Shown here in pieces: positions 1-14,773 of a stretch of DNA of 64,000 nt. This DNA is from Effrenium voratum (taxonomy: Eukaryota > Sar > Dinophyceae > Suessiales > Symbiodiniaceae), in NCBI GenBank assembly GCA_963377175.1, contig CAUJNA010001500.1:2501-66500 (forward strand), in the 5' to 3' direction. Under the pieces are notes generated by a model, which saw only the letters and a program-made list of their open reading frames with translations, did no database searches and was not told the DNA's origin. A program made the position numbers and the translations under genes. Numbering within the stretch: the first letter of the stretch is position 1; each line of letters starts with the position of its first letter.

Positions 1-3000
1 GGTTCTGAGAAAATTCACCCGGTTATGCTAACTCGGCGAACCTTATTACAAGCAAAGTGATAAGGGAACTGACCCCGGTGACCCCAGCCAGCCCAGTTGT
101 AACTTACAAGCATTGTCAGTGTGCTGCATGTTATGGATTGTCTGTTGCGTCCCGTTGTGTGTTGTGCGTTCTGTGGTGTGCGCTGTTCGATGAGCATTGT
201 GTGGTGTGCGTGGTGCGTTGCCTTTGGAGGAAGCCGGAGGCTTGCGGCGGGGGTCAACCGTGCAGTGCGCTGCGTGTTGTTATTTTCTTCCGTGTGCATG
301 TGCGTGTGCGGGTGCGCGTTCATGCGCGCGTCCCTACAACTTTAAAACCAAAAGCCATAAAGGTCATGGCCCTGCAGAATCGTGGGATTCACCTCCGGGG
401 AAGCTCCCTTTTCGCCCCAGGCGCCGTCCAGTCCTTCCTTGCAGTCATCCTGCATCTTCCTGGGGGGCGGCGCCATCCCCTTTACCCGGGAAGTCATCTC
501 TACCTGAAAAAATGAATGCGCCATGTTTCACCCAAATGCCTTTTTACATCTGCGAGTAAAAAACCTGGGCGCCTCGCGTCAAATACCGGGATTCCTTGGG
601 GGCGGGCCGGGGGGGAGGGGGGCAAGCGAAACCTAGGCACCAGCCACTTGCGATGGCGCGGGACAACGCGGCCTGCATTTCGAGGCCTATTGTTTGCTGT
701 TTGTGTGGAAAGGGTTTTGGGCACGTGCAGGAAGGGAAAGGCCAAAATAGAGAATGCACGCACCAACCCATAATAAATAGGCACCCTCAACAACCCACAT
801 GCACTTGGATGCTCCATGTGGACTCCACCGAGTGTTGCACTCTGTTGCACCCTCTCAGCACGTTCCAAGAGGCCCAGGTGAGCTTGCAGGCTCAAGCCCT
901 TGCCCAAACAATGCACAAGGTCGACTTCCAGATAGCCATCAGCCCAGATAGATAAGCGGCTGAAAGAATCGTACCGTTGCTGCCCTCTGAGCGCGAGAGA
1001 GGATTTACCGGCAGAACGGTTTAGCCCATCGATCGGGCCATGTACCCCTGGCGCTGCCAGCCCTCGGCCAATGCCATGACCCAGCACTGGGCACATTCGG
1101 ATCCTTCCACCCGTCACACCCAACGGCTTACTGAACAAGCCAAAACCTTGAGGGAAGCCCCACCCCGAAGAGAAGCACCCAAATTGATTGCAGAAATTTC
1201 GGAACGGTGAAATTGTGGAAGTTTGAGGACCCCCCTGTTCACACCTTGCTCAAACCATGGGTGCTAAACAGCAGGGCTGGAATCTAAGAATTGCAAACTC
1301 CCTTTCGGCTTGCTTTTTGCACAAATAAAATAAAAGGCTTTGTAGCTGGGCGTGCTTTTGTGTTGCAGTTTTGTCGGGAAACGGGACCAGGAAACTTACG
1401 GGTCCAAACCCGTCGATTGGCCAAGGCGCAGCGGCTTCTGGAGGTCGCAGAGACCATCTTGGCACTGCGAGGACTTCCCATAGCCGGCCGGGCACTCCCA
1501 AGCACGGCACAGCGCCAGAACCGCCTCGAGAGCTGTGAGCAGCTTGCAGCGTGCCAACTTCTCATGAGCTGAACACTTTGCATATGAGTCCGACAAAACA
1601 AGAGAAAGGCAAGACTTGCGAAAGCCCTGTACCTTGGAAGTTTTGGTCAAGAAGCGGACATGTGCCTGGTGACTGTGACATCAAGCCGCCACAAGCGCAC
1701 CACGACATGATTACACGAATCACCACCCGCAAGCACCCGTGCCAACACAAATTAACAAACAAACCCAACACTGCACACTCTCCTTCTCTCCCCCCCCTCG
1801 CTCCCCCCGCTCTCCCTCCGCCCTCCCTCTCACAAAAAGCGCCTGGGAGAAAGCATGCTGTTCTCGCAAGTGCCAAAACACAAGCAGGCATGGAGCGAGC
1901 AGGTTGGCATGCACATGCACAAATGCGCACGCCACTCGCGCTATACACACTTGCATGCAAGCAAGCTCACAAAGCATACCTGTGGCTTCCTTTCTCGCCC
2001 GGTTTTCACTACCCCGAACCACTGCTTTTAACGAGCTATATCGCCACTATATGAAGAGTATGTTATATTTCATCTATACGCTCTACTTCTTCTTGGGGAT
2101 GGCTTGGATTCGGGTAGCGGAAGCCTGTTGGGCTCTAGGTTTTGCAGGCTTGCACTATCTGCCGACCCAGACCGCATGACTGGCATTGGGTACTTCCAAG
2201 GCGCGAGGCTGAGGATCACCTTCATCTCAGATTTGCTACCGCTCTCTCACTCTCTCTGGAGCCAAGAACTTCGCTGGGATTCCAGATAGGACTTGCATGT
2301 CTCTAAGTGGGAAAGCGGACTTCCGTCTGCGCAGGGCTGCTCCGTGCCAGGGTGATTTACTGGCTATGAAACTAAACGGTCGGCTTCGGCCAGGGCACTG
2401 TCAACCAACTCTGGACACTTTGCAGACCCCTCACGACGGTGAACACGGACGCAGTTTGCGTGAGGTTGTCCGCCCCTGAGTTCAACCCTCAAAATGCACC
2501 TGTGGGCAACGCCTCCAAAAAACCTGCTTGATCCCTAATGTTTTGGTCTATGTGTCGGAACTCGTCGGTCAAACAAAGGGGTACCCATGCCCAGCAAGGA
2601 TGAGGAGGATGCAGGTCACTTTGCGTAGCTTTGCGCCCATATCAGTTCTAGCCTGGACCCGTGGATGCGTCGGCGAGTCTTCTCATGCCCCGACAGACCG
2701 CCACGCAAGATCAGCAGTGCACCCCTTTTCCTCTCAGCTACTACTCCAGGTCGTTAACGCTTGGATAGGCACATGCGCCAGTCACACACACCCGTTGGAC
2801 ACCCAAGCCACCTATGGTTGCCCAATGGCCACGAGAACAAGGGGACAACGGTTTTCTTGGACAAACAAACTAAGCGTGCTTTTCCTTCTCTCCGGATTCC
2901 AGTATGGGGCTGTCTAGGCAGCAAATTGTAGATATCCTTCCGACCTGCTTCTTTGAAACCAACTTACAGCTTCTTCAAAACAAGACACATAGGCGGCCAG

Positions 3001-4499
3001 GAAATTCCCACGCCTAGGATCCTTTTTGGCCTCCTGCCACTCAGGGAAGCGGCCTGTCGCCCGGGAAACAGCCATCGAAGCTGAGTGATAAGAAAAGAAG
3101 AGAAACGATTGCACCTGGAATGTGGGTGCCAGAATCTGTGGAAAGAAGGATGTCAGACAAGACATGCTTCACAACTCAGGCGGGACGCCGCCTGGGTGGA
3201 AACCTTCTCAACAAGGGGCAATCTTGGGGTTGGTCGCGGATCTCTAGCTCTGTCAGCTTGAGGGCAAAGCATGCTTCCGGGAAATGATCTCCCAAACTAC
3301 AAGTGAGATCTGGACAGCAAAAAGATACACACTGACAAAATGGGAACTAAGTTCCTCTTTCGTCCCTGTGATCTTCCTCTTTCCACCCTTGCCTTCCCCG
3401 TACCTGCTTTCAGTGCAAAGACAGCACTCCTGAAAGACAAGGCCTCCATTTACTTCAAAACCAAGCGGGTTTCCCAACAATGGCTGCCTTTCCTTTCCTT
3501 CAAACCTCATGAAAGATGTTTGCTTTCAACCAAGCATTTTTTAGGGCTTTCAGAGAGATCTCCCCGGTTGCCCCGCATCCACCCAACCTACGTGCAGCTC
3601 ACCACCAGGTTCTCACTGGCCCCGGCACCGCGGGCGCCGGCGGCGGGCGCGGGCGCTTGGCGTCTGGCTGGGGCCACATGGGCTGAACCCGCTTGGGTGC
3701 CACCATCCTTGGCTCAGGCTGAAACGAGGGTGAAGCTTGGTGCCGGCAGAGCATGAAAGCCAGGACCAAAAGAAGAACTGAGGATGTATTCCCCGTCGTT
3801 GTGTCCCGATGTTTCCAGAGCGTCGTTGTTCGTACCTCCTTGAGGCGAATGCCCATGGTGCCCCGATATTGCCCAGGCCTTCAGGCCCTGTGAAGAGCGT
3901 GGGCCAGCCCTCAATCAAGATATGGGAAGATCTTGGCGCAGGAAGCTCCCCAATCAAGCAAACCGATCAGGCGGAGGTGTGAACAACTCAAATATATTTG
4001 GGGAGGGCCTTCCGAGTTATACAAGTGGAGACAACGGTACGAGACCTTCAGCTGCACTCAGCGCGGGGTCTCGCGTTGGCTGGGGGGGACCACTCAAACG
4101 ACATTGAAAAGCAAGCACCAAGGCTTTAGCTGGCATCCCTGCTGGTGCAGGGTTTTGTCCAAGACCAAACATGAGCAAGTGCCTGGTGGTTCGCACATTT
4201 CATGCAAGAAAGATGCGAGAGCCCAACGGTAGTGGTGGCTGGTCACCTGGTAGCCAATTTGTTTCACTGCCTTGAGGGGTCATCCTCGTACACGTGTTGA
4301 ACCGAGCGAATGAATGGAACTGACTTTGGTATAAAGCGGAGCATGGGAGAAAAGCAGCAGCCATCCAGCGGCAACTTGCGACGACAGGCGACAAGGTATC
4401 ACACACAAACCAGCTCCTTGGCCAAGCACGCCCGTTGCACGACGGCCGATCGCCCGTCGCCGATGTTGACCAGTCTGTGGGCGATTGAGTCTTGAGTCA

Positions 4500-4500
<1 letters not shown>
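1..4500. other. Host intergenic DNA, no recognisable gene
   Basis: GC-rich host sequence with only short reading frames of low-complexity or shadow character. No domain, convincing exon or RNA gene was recognised on either strand. GT-rich (about 110-330) and CT-rich (about 1775-1830) patches are present. Confidence 0.5.
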
Positions 4501-5535
<1,035 letters not shown>

Positions 5536-5559
5536 GACTTCCTCACTCTGACGTGTTCG

Positions 5560-6374
5560 GCTATTGTGCCAAGAGTCATGGGCGACGCTGATGCCTTGGA
5601 AGTCGCGAACTTCGGCACCGGCACCACGTGTGGCGCCCGCGGCTGCTGCGGCGCGCTTGGCGCCTGCGGTTTGGCTGGCACCGGCACCACCTGCGGCGGC
5701 CTCATCGGGCCCCCGAAGCCAGCGCTAGGTGCCCTCTGCGGCACCGGCACCACCTGGGGCACCTGAGAGTCGGGAAACCCCCCAATGGCAATGACAAGGC
5801 AATGGCCAGAATCGCCAGCTCCCCGCCTGCGCCTTCCCCAGTCTGGGCGCCGGCATGTGTGGCGCCTTGCACTCTGCCGGAGCCGCGCCGCCCTTCGCCG
5901 GGGTCGCCTTGGCCGCCTGCAGCGCCTCTGCTAACGCCGGCGCCGGCGTCGGGGGCGGCGTCGGAGGCGTGAGAAGCGGTCCGGCCGGGGCCGGAGCTTC
6001 GCGAACCTCTGGCTCGGCCGCCAGCGCCGCACGCTGGGACTCGATGAAGTCCTCACATGCAAGAAGGCAATGGCTTCAGTGGCAAAGTTCTCCTTTGGAT
6101 GCAGGGCAATCGCAGAACTGGCAAGTTCCCTGCCATGAGCAAAGACACGCATGGCGCCCCGAAAAGTGCCGACCGTGATTATACCATCATGCGCCATGGC
6201 ACAAAGGTGCTCCGAATAGCAAGCCATTTTGCAAGTTGATGAACACAGCCCTGAGTCTCTTGACCCATGGCACGTCTGTTTGGCTCGCCCCAAGGCCTCC
6301 AGCTGCTTGTAAGGATCGCCCTCCTTCACCTCGAAGCCCTCCATGACCTGAGCCATGGCGATGATGCTTTCCAT
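5560..6374 (-). CDS. Putative host exons, Ala/Pro-rich protein
   Basis: On the minus strand two blocks read like coding sequence. One, near 6050-6370, includes AQVMEGFEVKEGDPYKQLE and GTFRGAMRVFAHGRELASS. A following Ala/Pro-rich block (about 5810-6060) includes CEDFIESQRAALAAEPEVRE. A further block (5560-5765) repeats PQVVPVP three times. The frames differ, as expected if introns separate them, but splice sites could not be fixed. No family is recognised. The repeated PQVVPVP could also be coincidental low-complexity coding. Confidence 0.3.
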
Positions 6375-6380
6375 TAGGCT

Positions 6381-7870
6381 TGCTCGTATTTATCTAAATT
6401 CCGAAGGGGCCGATGACCATCCCCACCAACTACAAGCAAAGATGTGCTGTGACCACGGACCTGGAATCTGCGAATTCCAGCGGGATCGATGCACCTCGAA
6501 CCGGCCAATCCCTCCAAGAATGCCAAAGGAACAGGGTTTGGCACCGGCACCCAAGGTGCTGCCAACTAATTGGGTGGTGAATAGGGGGTCTGGAACCAAA
6601 TGATCTGTATATACATCCCTTTTTTGACGGTACCCCTTCGTTGAGATTTTAAAGGGAAACCAAAAGGAAAACCCCAAACCATGTTGGGTGACGAGCCACC
6701 CATGTGCCCTTGTGATTTCCTTTGCTCACGGAACTAACGGACGGACACAACGGCCCAGAGAAACCAACGAAGCCGCGAAGGCGCCGCGCGCCACGAGCGA
6801 AGGCTCGCCTTCAGGCGGAGCTTCAACGGCAGGGGCGCCAAAGTGCCCTTGGCCCAGCTGAGGTTGAGATTCTTCTCCTCGGATGCGGAAAAATAAAGGT
6901 GTGAATGCTGTTTTGAGGGGACCCGTTTTGGGGTGGCTTCAAAGGGAAACCAAAGGAACCGAAAACCATATTATGGGGGGCCATATTGTGAGACACGCTC
7001 TTCCCTCCGCCTCAAAAATCCTAGTTGGGAACATGGGACCATCTGCAGAAATCCTTGTAACTCATCCGCCGGAAAATATGGCATTCCAGAAGGAGCTTTC
7101 AAGGGTGCAATCGCTCGTTTTACTCCTTGCCTCGTGACTCGTGAAATCAGAAGCGCAACGGGACGCTCCTAAAATGAACCTCCTGAATGGATTTCCCAAT
7201 GAGTCATAGCAAGTTTCCGCCAAAACACTCCCTTCTCCAAGTACCTCCAACACGAGCCCGTGAAACTGAAGCGCCGCCGAAAAACGACGACAACCGGACC
7301 GAAGGCCGAAGGCCGAGCGTCGTTCACGAACTTCAGCAGGTGCTGAAGCTCTGCCAAGGGCAGGGAGACCTGGCGCCCACGGTTCTCAGCCGAAACAGGT
7401 CCAAACCTGCAAAAACCTCCGAAACCCACCTGCGTTCACCAATCCTCCAAGTCACGAACGTGACCCAAATGGCCAAGGGGCCATGTGCGGCACGTGAACC
7501 ACGGCCCTTTCAAGGGAACTCTTTTGAAGGTGCTCCATGTTACGCTTCTTAGGGTGTACCCTGGGCAATTCGAACCCCAGGGATCGACTCCTGTGGGGCA
7601 ACCCGAAAGGGGGCCCGGTTTTGCCTTCATGTTCTTTCAAAACAATCTCAATCATCCAAGGGGTTGGCATTGGGCAATTCCTGGGTCCAAAGAGGCCGCA
7701 CACACACACACACACCCGAAGGGGAAACCAAAAACAAAACAAAAAATAAGCATTGAGAACCATCCAAAATCCAACTTCAAAGCTTGAGCCTTTTGATTCC
7801 CCTCTGGGGAACAACGAGCAAACCAGCCAACACGCGCTACTGCGAGCCCAGTCCAAGCCCCGTTTCGGCC
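6381..7870. other. Host intergenic DNA with GGAAACCAAA motifs
   Basis: No convincing gene seen. The short motif GGGAAACCAAA with a following AGG or ACC occurs near 6652, 6945 and 7720, part of a dispersed family seen across the host DNA in this window. Confidence 0.4.
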
Positions 7871-8263
<393 letters not shown>

Positions 8264-8474
8264 GTGCGTGTGTGATAATAAACAATAATCATCATCATAA
8301 TAGTAGTAAGAATAAATTTGATAATAATAATGATGATAATAAGAGTACCAAGATGAAAAAAATAACAATAATACTAATAATAATCATACTAATGATAATC
8401 ATAATAATAAGAATAACACACACATGAAAAATGTGTATAAATATATATATATATATGTTGAAAATACGGGTATC

Positions 8475-9005
8475 AATTTCGGTGCGCTGAAGACGCGTTG
8501 TGGAAGACACATTGTCGTTGGTCATTTGGCCTCTGACGACCCATTCTGACATTCTGACGAGCCTGACAACGCATCCTCCTGACGACGCATTACCTCTGGC
8601 GACGCAGTCTCTGACGACATATTCCCTCCTGGCGACACCTTGCTCCATGACAGAGCATTTGGACGACACCTGCCCAGACGACACATTCCGTCCTGACAAC
8701 GCATTCTGACTGTGCACACTCTGACGGCACATTACCTCCCGAAGACGCATTGCTCCCTGACGGGCATTCTGAAGACACGTTCCCTAACTCCTGATGACTC
8801 AAGACTGGCAACGCATTGCGACGAGGCGTTCCCTGACGGCGCATTACCTCCTGACGATGCATCGGCCTCTGACATCGCATTTTGACGACACATTTCCTGA
8901 CAACGCAGTACTTCCTGACAATGCATTACTTCCTGACGACGCATTGGCCTTTGACGACGCGACGCATTCGACGACGCGACACCCCGCAGTCGAATCCTGT
9001 CGATG
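8475..9005. repeat. Degenerate minisatellite, TGACGACGCATT units
   Basis: More than twenty diverged copies of a core close to CTGACGACGCATT are separated by short CCTCC-type spacers, for example near 8560-8600, 8690-8705 and 8850-8960. All frames stay open through it on both strands, but it encodes only a repetitive peptide. I see no coding signal apart from the repeat. Confidence 0.85.
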
Positions 9006-9299
9006 ACACATTGCCTAACCAGCCGTTTAGGTTTGATGGCAAACAATTGGTCCAGGCAGATTTGTACAGCGCTAAGGCAGAGCAATCCAACACTGGCGAT
9101 CGCAAAGCTTGGCCCGGCACAACCCAAATTCCCATGCACGACCCGACACGGGCGACCAATGCAGGGCTTTGGCCCGGCGCTCGCACGGCACAGCCAGAAC
9201 CATCCAACTCGCGGTTCGCTGTGCGCAAAAAACGGCCAGTGTCCACGAGGCCACAATGAGATTCAAAACGAGAGCGCAAACGCCCCAGCCCACACAAGG

Positions 9300-9535
9300 T
9301 CCGGAGACAGAGACGAAGACAAAGACCGACAAAGAGAGACAGGCAAAGACAGAGAGAGAGAGAGAGAAGCAGGCAGAGACAAAAAGACACAGAGACCGAG
9401 ACATGGACAGTCAAACAAAGATAGACAAAAACAGATAGAGCAAGACAAAGACTTACAGAAACAAACGGAGACAAACAGAGACAACCACAGTCAGACAGGA
9501 AGGCAGACACAAAGACAGACATGTGAGCACATGCG
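9300..9535. repeat. CAGAGACA purine-rich simple repeat
   Basis: Imperfect repeats of CAGAGACA, AAAGACA and (GA)n. The minus strand is a pyrimidine-rich mirror and gives a poly-SLSLS reading frame without coding value. Confidence 0.9.
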
Positions 9536-9539
9536 AGTC

Positions 9540-10070
9540 GTGGTTTCGTTTCCTTTAAAAAATGAATGGACGTATGCTGCGAAACCTTCCCGCGAAGCTT
9601 CCGTCCTGTCAAGGGTAAAAAGCGCTTCCGCGGGCCTTCCACGGGCAAGTTGCTTCTGGAAATTGAAGAATGCAGCTCCCGCAAGGAAATTCGTGCGCAT
9701 GATGTGCTGGTAAACGCACCGTGCTTGGCACCCCAAGCAAGATCAAACCACTATGCGCTGCTAGCACCTCTCTGTGCATTGTTCATGCCCTCATCAAAGC
9801 AATCGCAACTGCATAATGTCATTCTGAAAAAAAGCAATGCAAGTTAACCACGCGAGCTTCTGCGGGAACAAAACCTTCTGCAAACCTTCCGCGAAGCTTC
9901 CGTGGCTGCAGCGCGGTCAACGTTTTCCGCTCACATGCCCACTACTCAACATTTGTCTTGAGCAGGACAGACAACCGCCACTCACGTGGGTATTTGTACA
10001 CGCTTGCGCTATGGACAGATTATGAGTTCGCACCGTCTGCCGCACAAGCATGCCCGTTTGATAAGAAAAG

Positions 10071-10116
<46 letters not shown>

Positions 10117-10500
10117 CCACAGGTGATCATGATAATATCAACCGTATATGCTTGTGGATGCACACTGCGACCCGGCCACGCAGGGTTAGCCCATGTGAAA
10201 ATGCAAACAAGCGAGAATGATCAGCGTCACAACCCATGTGATTTCAAATTTCGCTGCCAAAGCCGGCACTATCCGCCTGTTTGGTATGATGGTCCTTGGC
10301 GAACTTAGATTGGTTGCTATGCAGAATGCGCTATGCAAACAAAGTCTTCCTTGTTGGGCTCATTGAGCTCAGAAGCGCACGAAGTAACAAGTCAAAAGCG
10401 TTGCGACTAGCGAGAGGGCGATGTCGTATCTGCATGCCTGAAAAGCCTTTTGGCAGCTATGTGTCACAGTCGGGTCGCAAAAACACGCTTTGCACACCAA
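9540..10500. other. Host intergenic DNA with a (GA)n run
   Basis: No gene recognised. An 18-20 unit (GA)n run lies at about 10075-10113. The phrase CTTCCGCGAAGCTTCCG occurs near 9585 (as CTTCCCGCGAAGCTTCCG) and 9890, a short dispersed palindrome-containing repeat. Confidence 0.5.
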
Positions 10501-10504
10501 AACT

Positions 10505-10590
10505 CCTACACCAAACTTAGACCCATCCCAAACCCACCCTAAACGCCCACCCTAGACCAGCCTTAAAACCCACTCTAAATCAACCCATAG
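10505..10590 (-). repeat. Degenerate telomere-like tract (CCCTAAA type)
   Basis: A run of CCCACCCTAAA, CCCTAGACC and TTAAAACCC variants. Read on the minus strand it resembles GGTTTAGGGTGGG. The plant/alga-type telomere unit TTTAGGG is known in dinoflagellates, but this is far from a perfect array and is best called interstitial telomere-like DNA. Confidence 0.55.
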
Positions 10591-13500
10591 CCGGCTTTCG
10601 TACTTAAAAGCAGCGACTTTCGACCTGTAGCCGTGAAATCGCATCTTGCAACTACCTTCGCAGCTTTTATAGCTGTCTTTTGCGGGTTTTTTTTGGGATG
10701 GGTCCACTCGAGTGACGTGCTAGCTTTTGGTGCTGAGTGAACCAGGCGAACAGTTCCAAGAGAGATCCCAGAACTGGGTTCATGTGACATCCTGACACTT
10801 CCGCTCGGTGGGTTTAAAGAGTCTTTGCAAAATGATCAATCGAAAAAATATTTGGATACCACCAGAGGGCCAACGTTATCTTCCAGGACCCCTCGCGCTC
10901 CATGCTAGTGAGAGGAGTAATTTTGCTCAAGCACTTTCATGGCGGAAAAAATGGGGGACACTCATTTTGGGACTCCTCACGGGAAACAAAAAGGAAACCG
11001 CATACTATTTGGGGAACCCCCTCAAAGGTGGCTGGCGGACATACATTCCTAAACGACGTCCACCATTTCGCGTCCCCAGATTAATAAACCCTGGTGGTTG
11101 ACTGGGGACTCAGACCACTTTTCACTTTTGGAGGGAACACACCCCTATTAGGACAGGAACAGCGTCAACAAATGTCCCTACAAATCAACATGGAACCGAA
11201 CAAACTCCTTTTAGGAATTGGACCCCCCTTTGGAGTGCCATGTTGATTGTTTGGGGGAGTCCACCACTTCCAGAGTGTGCCCTAAAAAAGCATCCGAACT
11301 GTTTGCCACCCAAAAAGCCTAAAAGTCCATACACTCAGTGAGTGAGGGTCTCCCTTGTCAGGTGATTTTTTCAAGGTGACACGTCAAGAGCAAAAAACCC
11401 GGCCATCTTCTTGCTTCTTGTTTGTTTTTTTTTTTGTGAGGGGCAGGGAGGCTCGCCTCCCAAAAAAGGCCCCCCCCCCCCCCCGTCCGAGCGCCGAGAA
11501 AACCGACCCGTTTCGTCCCAGGCGCTCGGCGGGCAGAGGCGGCAGCTTCAGCTCTTCGAGCGCCAGGGGCTCCGGGGCGCCCGCCTCCTCCCGGTGGGCG
11601 TGGAAGGCCTCGCCGCGCCGAGCGGGCGGTCCGTCCGGGTCGGGGTTGGGGGGAAGAAAAGCTGAAAACCGAACCCTCCTTGGCCGGTTGGAGGCAACGC
11701 CGTGCTTGGGGAGTGGGTGAGGAAACCAAAAGGAAACCAAATTTCTTGGGGGGGGGGGGGGCTGAAACTAGGAGACAAAACCCGGCTGGAGCCGTAATTT
11801 GGCGGGGGGAGGGTTCTCAACAGAGGAAGTTGGACCCCCGCCTTTTTATCCAAAAGGAAACCATTCCTCCTTTTTGAGAAGCACTAAGTTGGGTGAGGTC
11901 CCTTTGCCTTCTCACACGCAGACACACCGGAAAACAGTGCCCTGAAAGTAAGGCTCGCTGGAAAATGCCGGGCCAAGGGTGGCTTTCTGCGGGGGAGGTA
12001 CGCCACGGGTTCCTCACGAACCTCGGAGAGGGTGCCTTACCCGTGAGGAGCCCCGACTTCTACCCCTGTTCCCAAGGCTCTCGCCCTCCCGTTGCATCCA
12101 AAAGGTCTCGTGAACCCACAAAGCTGCTGACGGTCAAAAGAACCTGGCCACTCGACATGCAACTATTCAAACAAAGGGCAGCCAGAGCAAGCTTCGCAAA
12201 AAAGCCCTGCCTGGATGTCCATCCTCATGACTTCAGTCTGCCAGCGCCCAGCCTTGAAGTAATCCTCCACCTCTGCCTCGGCAACTGAGCTGCCTAAAAC
12301 TGGCCTTAGCGAGGTTGGTGGGAAACGACAGTATTAGTGTTCCAAAACGTCAATAGCCAAAGAACAAGAAAAAGCTGCCTGTCTCCTGCGCAACAATAGC
12401 CTCGTTGCGTCATGCCGGGGGGGGGGGCATCATGGCTTACACACGCCATTGGCAACATGTCCTCCACTAAAATCATGCCGCTACTTCTCGAAAAGTCTGG
12501 ACGCACATCACCTGCCCAGCACCCTGCCACCAGTTTTTGACACGTGCCTCCTTTTGTCCGGGGTCAGAAACATGCCATGTGCGTCCCATTATGGGCCAAC
12601 CCCCTTAAAAACAGACTCCGCGGTTTCAAATTTCGCGCTGAGAGGCCAGGGGATACAGCCTGTAGAGCTCCTTGAAGAGCTCCGCGCTGCTCTTCTGCAG
12701 CACCACATCTAGGAAGTAGTCCCCCATCGCGAGCGACAGTCGCTCCCGGCCCGTCCCCCGATTGCGCTATGGGCCTTTCATGGCTGAACCGCGGCGGGAC
12801 TGCCTGGCAACGCCTGGCAGCGTTGGTAAAACCGCCCCCGTTGAAAAGAACCGGCTTGGTCAAACACCTGCTTATTTCAAAATGACAAGTCAGGCACCTT
12901 CTTGAAGCAGGGGTCCGTCCAGCGAAAGAACAGTTCAAATGCCTTATCTTGTAAGTTGTCTGGAGGGTTGGGGAGCACCACAAATCTGCGTGGCGATGCG
13001 TCCGTGGTCGCCTTCTCGCAAAGAGGGTAAGGATTTATCAGGATAGCTTACCGTGTAGTTTTTTTTCCCGGCAAGTTGATGTGCAATACTGGATTGGTAT
13101 ATGCTCGGGACTCGTCAAAGTCTGCTGCATTGAGACTTTCAGGGGCCGCTGAAAGCGGGGTGCTTCGGGGGAGCCGCAAATCCCTCCCTTCCCTCGCGCT
13201 TTTGCCACGTCAAAACTCCTCATGTGGGCTATGGCCATGGCTTTCTGAACGGGACGCCTCACATTGCTTGTGTAAAATCAAAGCTGAACAACTCTTTGAG
13301 GGTTTAATGGCCATCCCCAGGCAAAAGGGCATGACCACGGCGCACAAAACGGTCACCGGCGCTCGCATCCAAACGACGCAGCCACCAGCTCCGTCCTCGC
13401 CGATAGCGGTGCAAGGGGCAAGCCTCTGTTTGGGTGTTGTGGGCGGAAGGTTGGCTTGGCAATGTAGGTTGCTAGTCGACACTGGCACAAAGGGCAAAGG

Positions 13501-14680
13501 CTCTCAGCTTCTCGGCGTGTTGCAAGTGGAACCCTTGACACTTTACTAAGGGGCGCCCGGAAGCAAAATTGACACTTGGGTTACGAGGCTTCTGCATGGA
13601 TGGCTGGGAGCTGCAGCCAAGCTCCCTGACCAGATCCCAGAAAGCAGCCCGCCTACACAGCGCCTTCCCCGAACGAGCTCACCAATTCCAAAGGCCAACG
13701 CACGTTCGCCTGATGGGCCCCGGGCTGCCCTTCACCCGCCCCAAGCGGTCCTAGGAGATCTCCATGCTCGCGGGCAAGAGGCCCTCAGCCTTCGCTCTTT
13801 GCCACAGCTCCGCTGGAACTTTGACGCCGCAAAGCCTCAGACACCATTCCCGCGGTCCGGCTGAGGTCACCGCTTGGCCGACCCCCCCCCGCCAAGCCTT
13901 TGAAAGAAAGGACCACTCATGAGCCATCCCAAGCTCCAAAACCACAAACCCCTCCCCCGCTCGCCGAGAAACCCAACGTTGCTGCGCACCTGCTCCGGAG
14001 AGGCGCAGCCAATAGCTATCCTCGAGGGCGAAACCACTAGGTCAGGCTCCCAAAATCACTTAGGCAGGAGTACTTTCACCCATGTGGGACGGCGCTCGTG
14101 GTGAGTCCCTCTCGGCGATTTTGAGGCCTGCTGTCTGGCTCTTCGGCACTCGCATGAGTCAACACCATCTGTTTCATCCCCCCGCGCCTCCGCCTCAGTG
14201 ATTTAGAGTCCCGCTGTGCTTCTGGTAGATGTTTCACAGATAAACACAAGACACCCAAAATCCGAATGAACAAAGCCAGGAAGCACAGCAGCTTGACTCG
14301 AGCCTGGTCCAAATTAAAAGCAACAACTGCATCCAGAAATGACTCTGCTGTGTGTTGTTTGTTGGGTAGGAACATCGGTGGAAAATGTTTGTCTGCCACC
14401 AACCACAGTTCTGCTTGGCTTGTTCGGTTGGTGGGAGGGCTTGGGTTGCTTGCTTTGTTTACACCAAAATCGTGTTCCTTGATTTCCCTCGCTACACCAC
14501 CTTTTTGATTGGGCAACTCCAAAAAAGCCAACCCCCGATGGAGTATTCGAAATGGTGGGAAACCAAAGGGACAATCTCAAAACCACAGGTTTGCCTTGAT
14601 TTCTTTTGAATCCGAAAGAAACCCCCATTGAGTTGGAGGGCTATAACATCCTCAAAACCACCGATGAATGGCGTGGGGCT
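10591..14680. other. Host DNA with possible short exons
   Basis: No gene can be assembled. Weak minus-strand exon candidates: about 12627-12775, reading RERLSLAMGDYFLDVVLQ and then SSAELFKELYRLYPLA; and about 11490-11650, a Pro/Glu/Leu-rich frame. Poly-C (about 11467-11486) and poly-G (about 11749-11760, 12418-12427) runs are present. GGAAACCAAA motifs lie near 10980, 11718 and 11850, and another at 14555. Confidence 0.3.
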
Positions 14681-14683
14681 CCT

Positions 14684-14773
14684 CTCCACGCAGGCAGGAA
14701 GGAATGCAAAGGCCAGCGCCAGCTGCGGCAGCGACAGTCCGTAGCTGCTGCCCAGGTCCTGCCACCGCTTCGC
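14684..14773 (-). CDS. Probable exon of an aldo/keto reductase
   Basis: The minus strand reads AKRWQDLGSSYGLSLPQLAL followed by AFAFLPACVE directly after a CTCGCAG acceptor-like sequence. The pattern YGLS(L/V)PxLALAFxLxxPxV is typical of the C-terminal part of NADPH-dependent aldo/keto reductases such as L-galactose dehydrogenase. Only this 30-codon piece is recognisable. The donor side (CGTGGAG|AGG) is not a clear GT site, although dinoflagellate introns are often non-canonical. It may be an isolated exon or a fragment. Confidence 0.4.
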
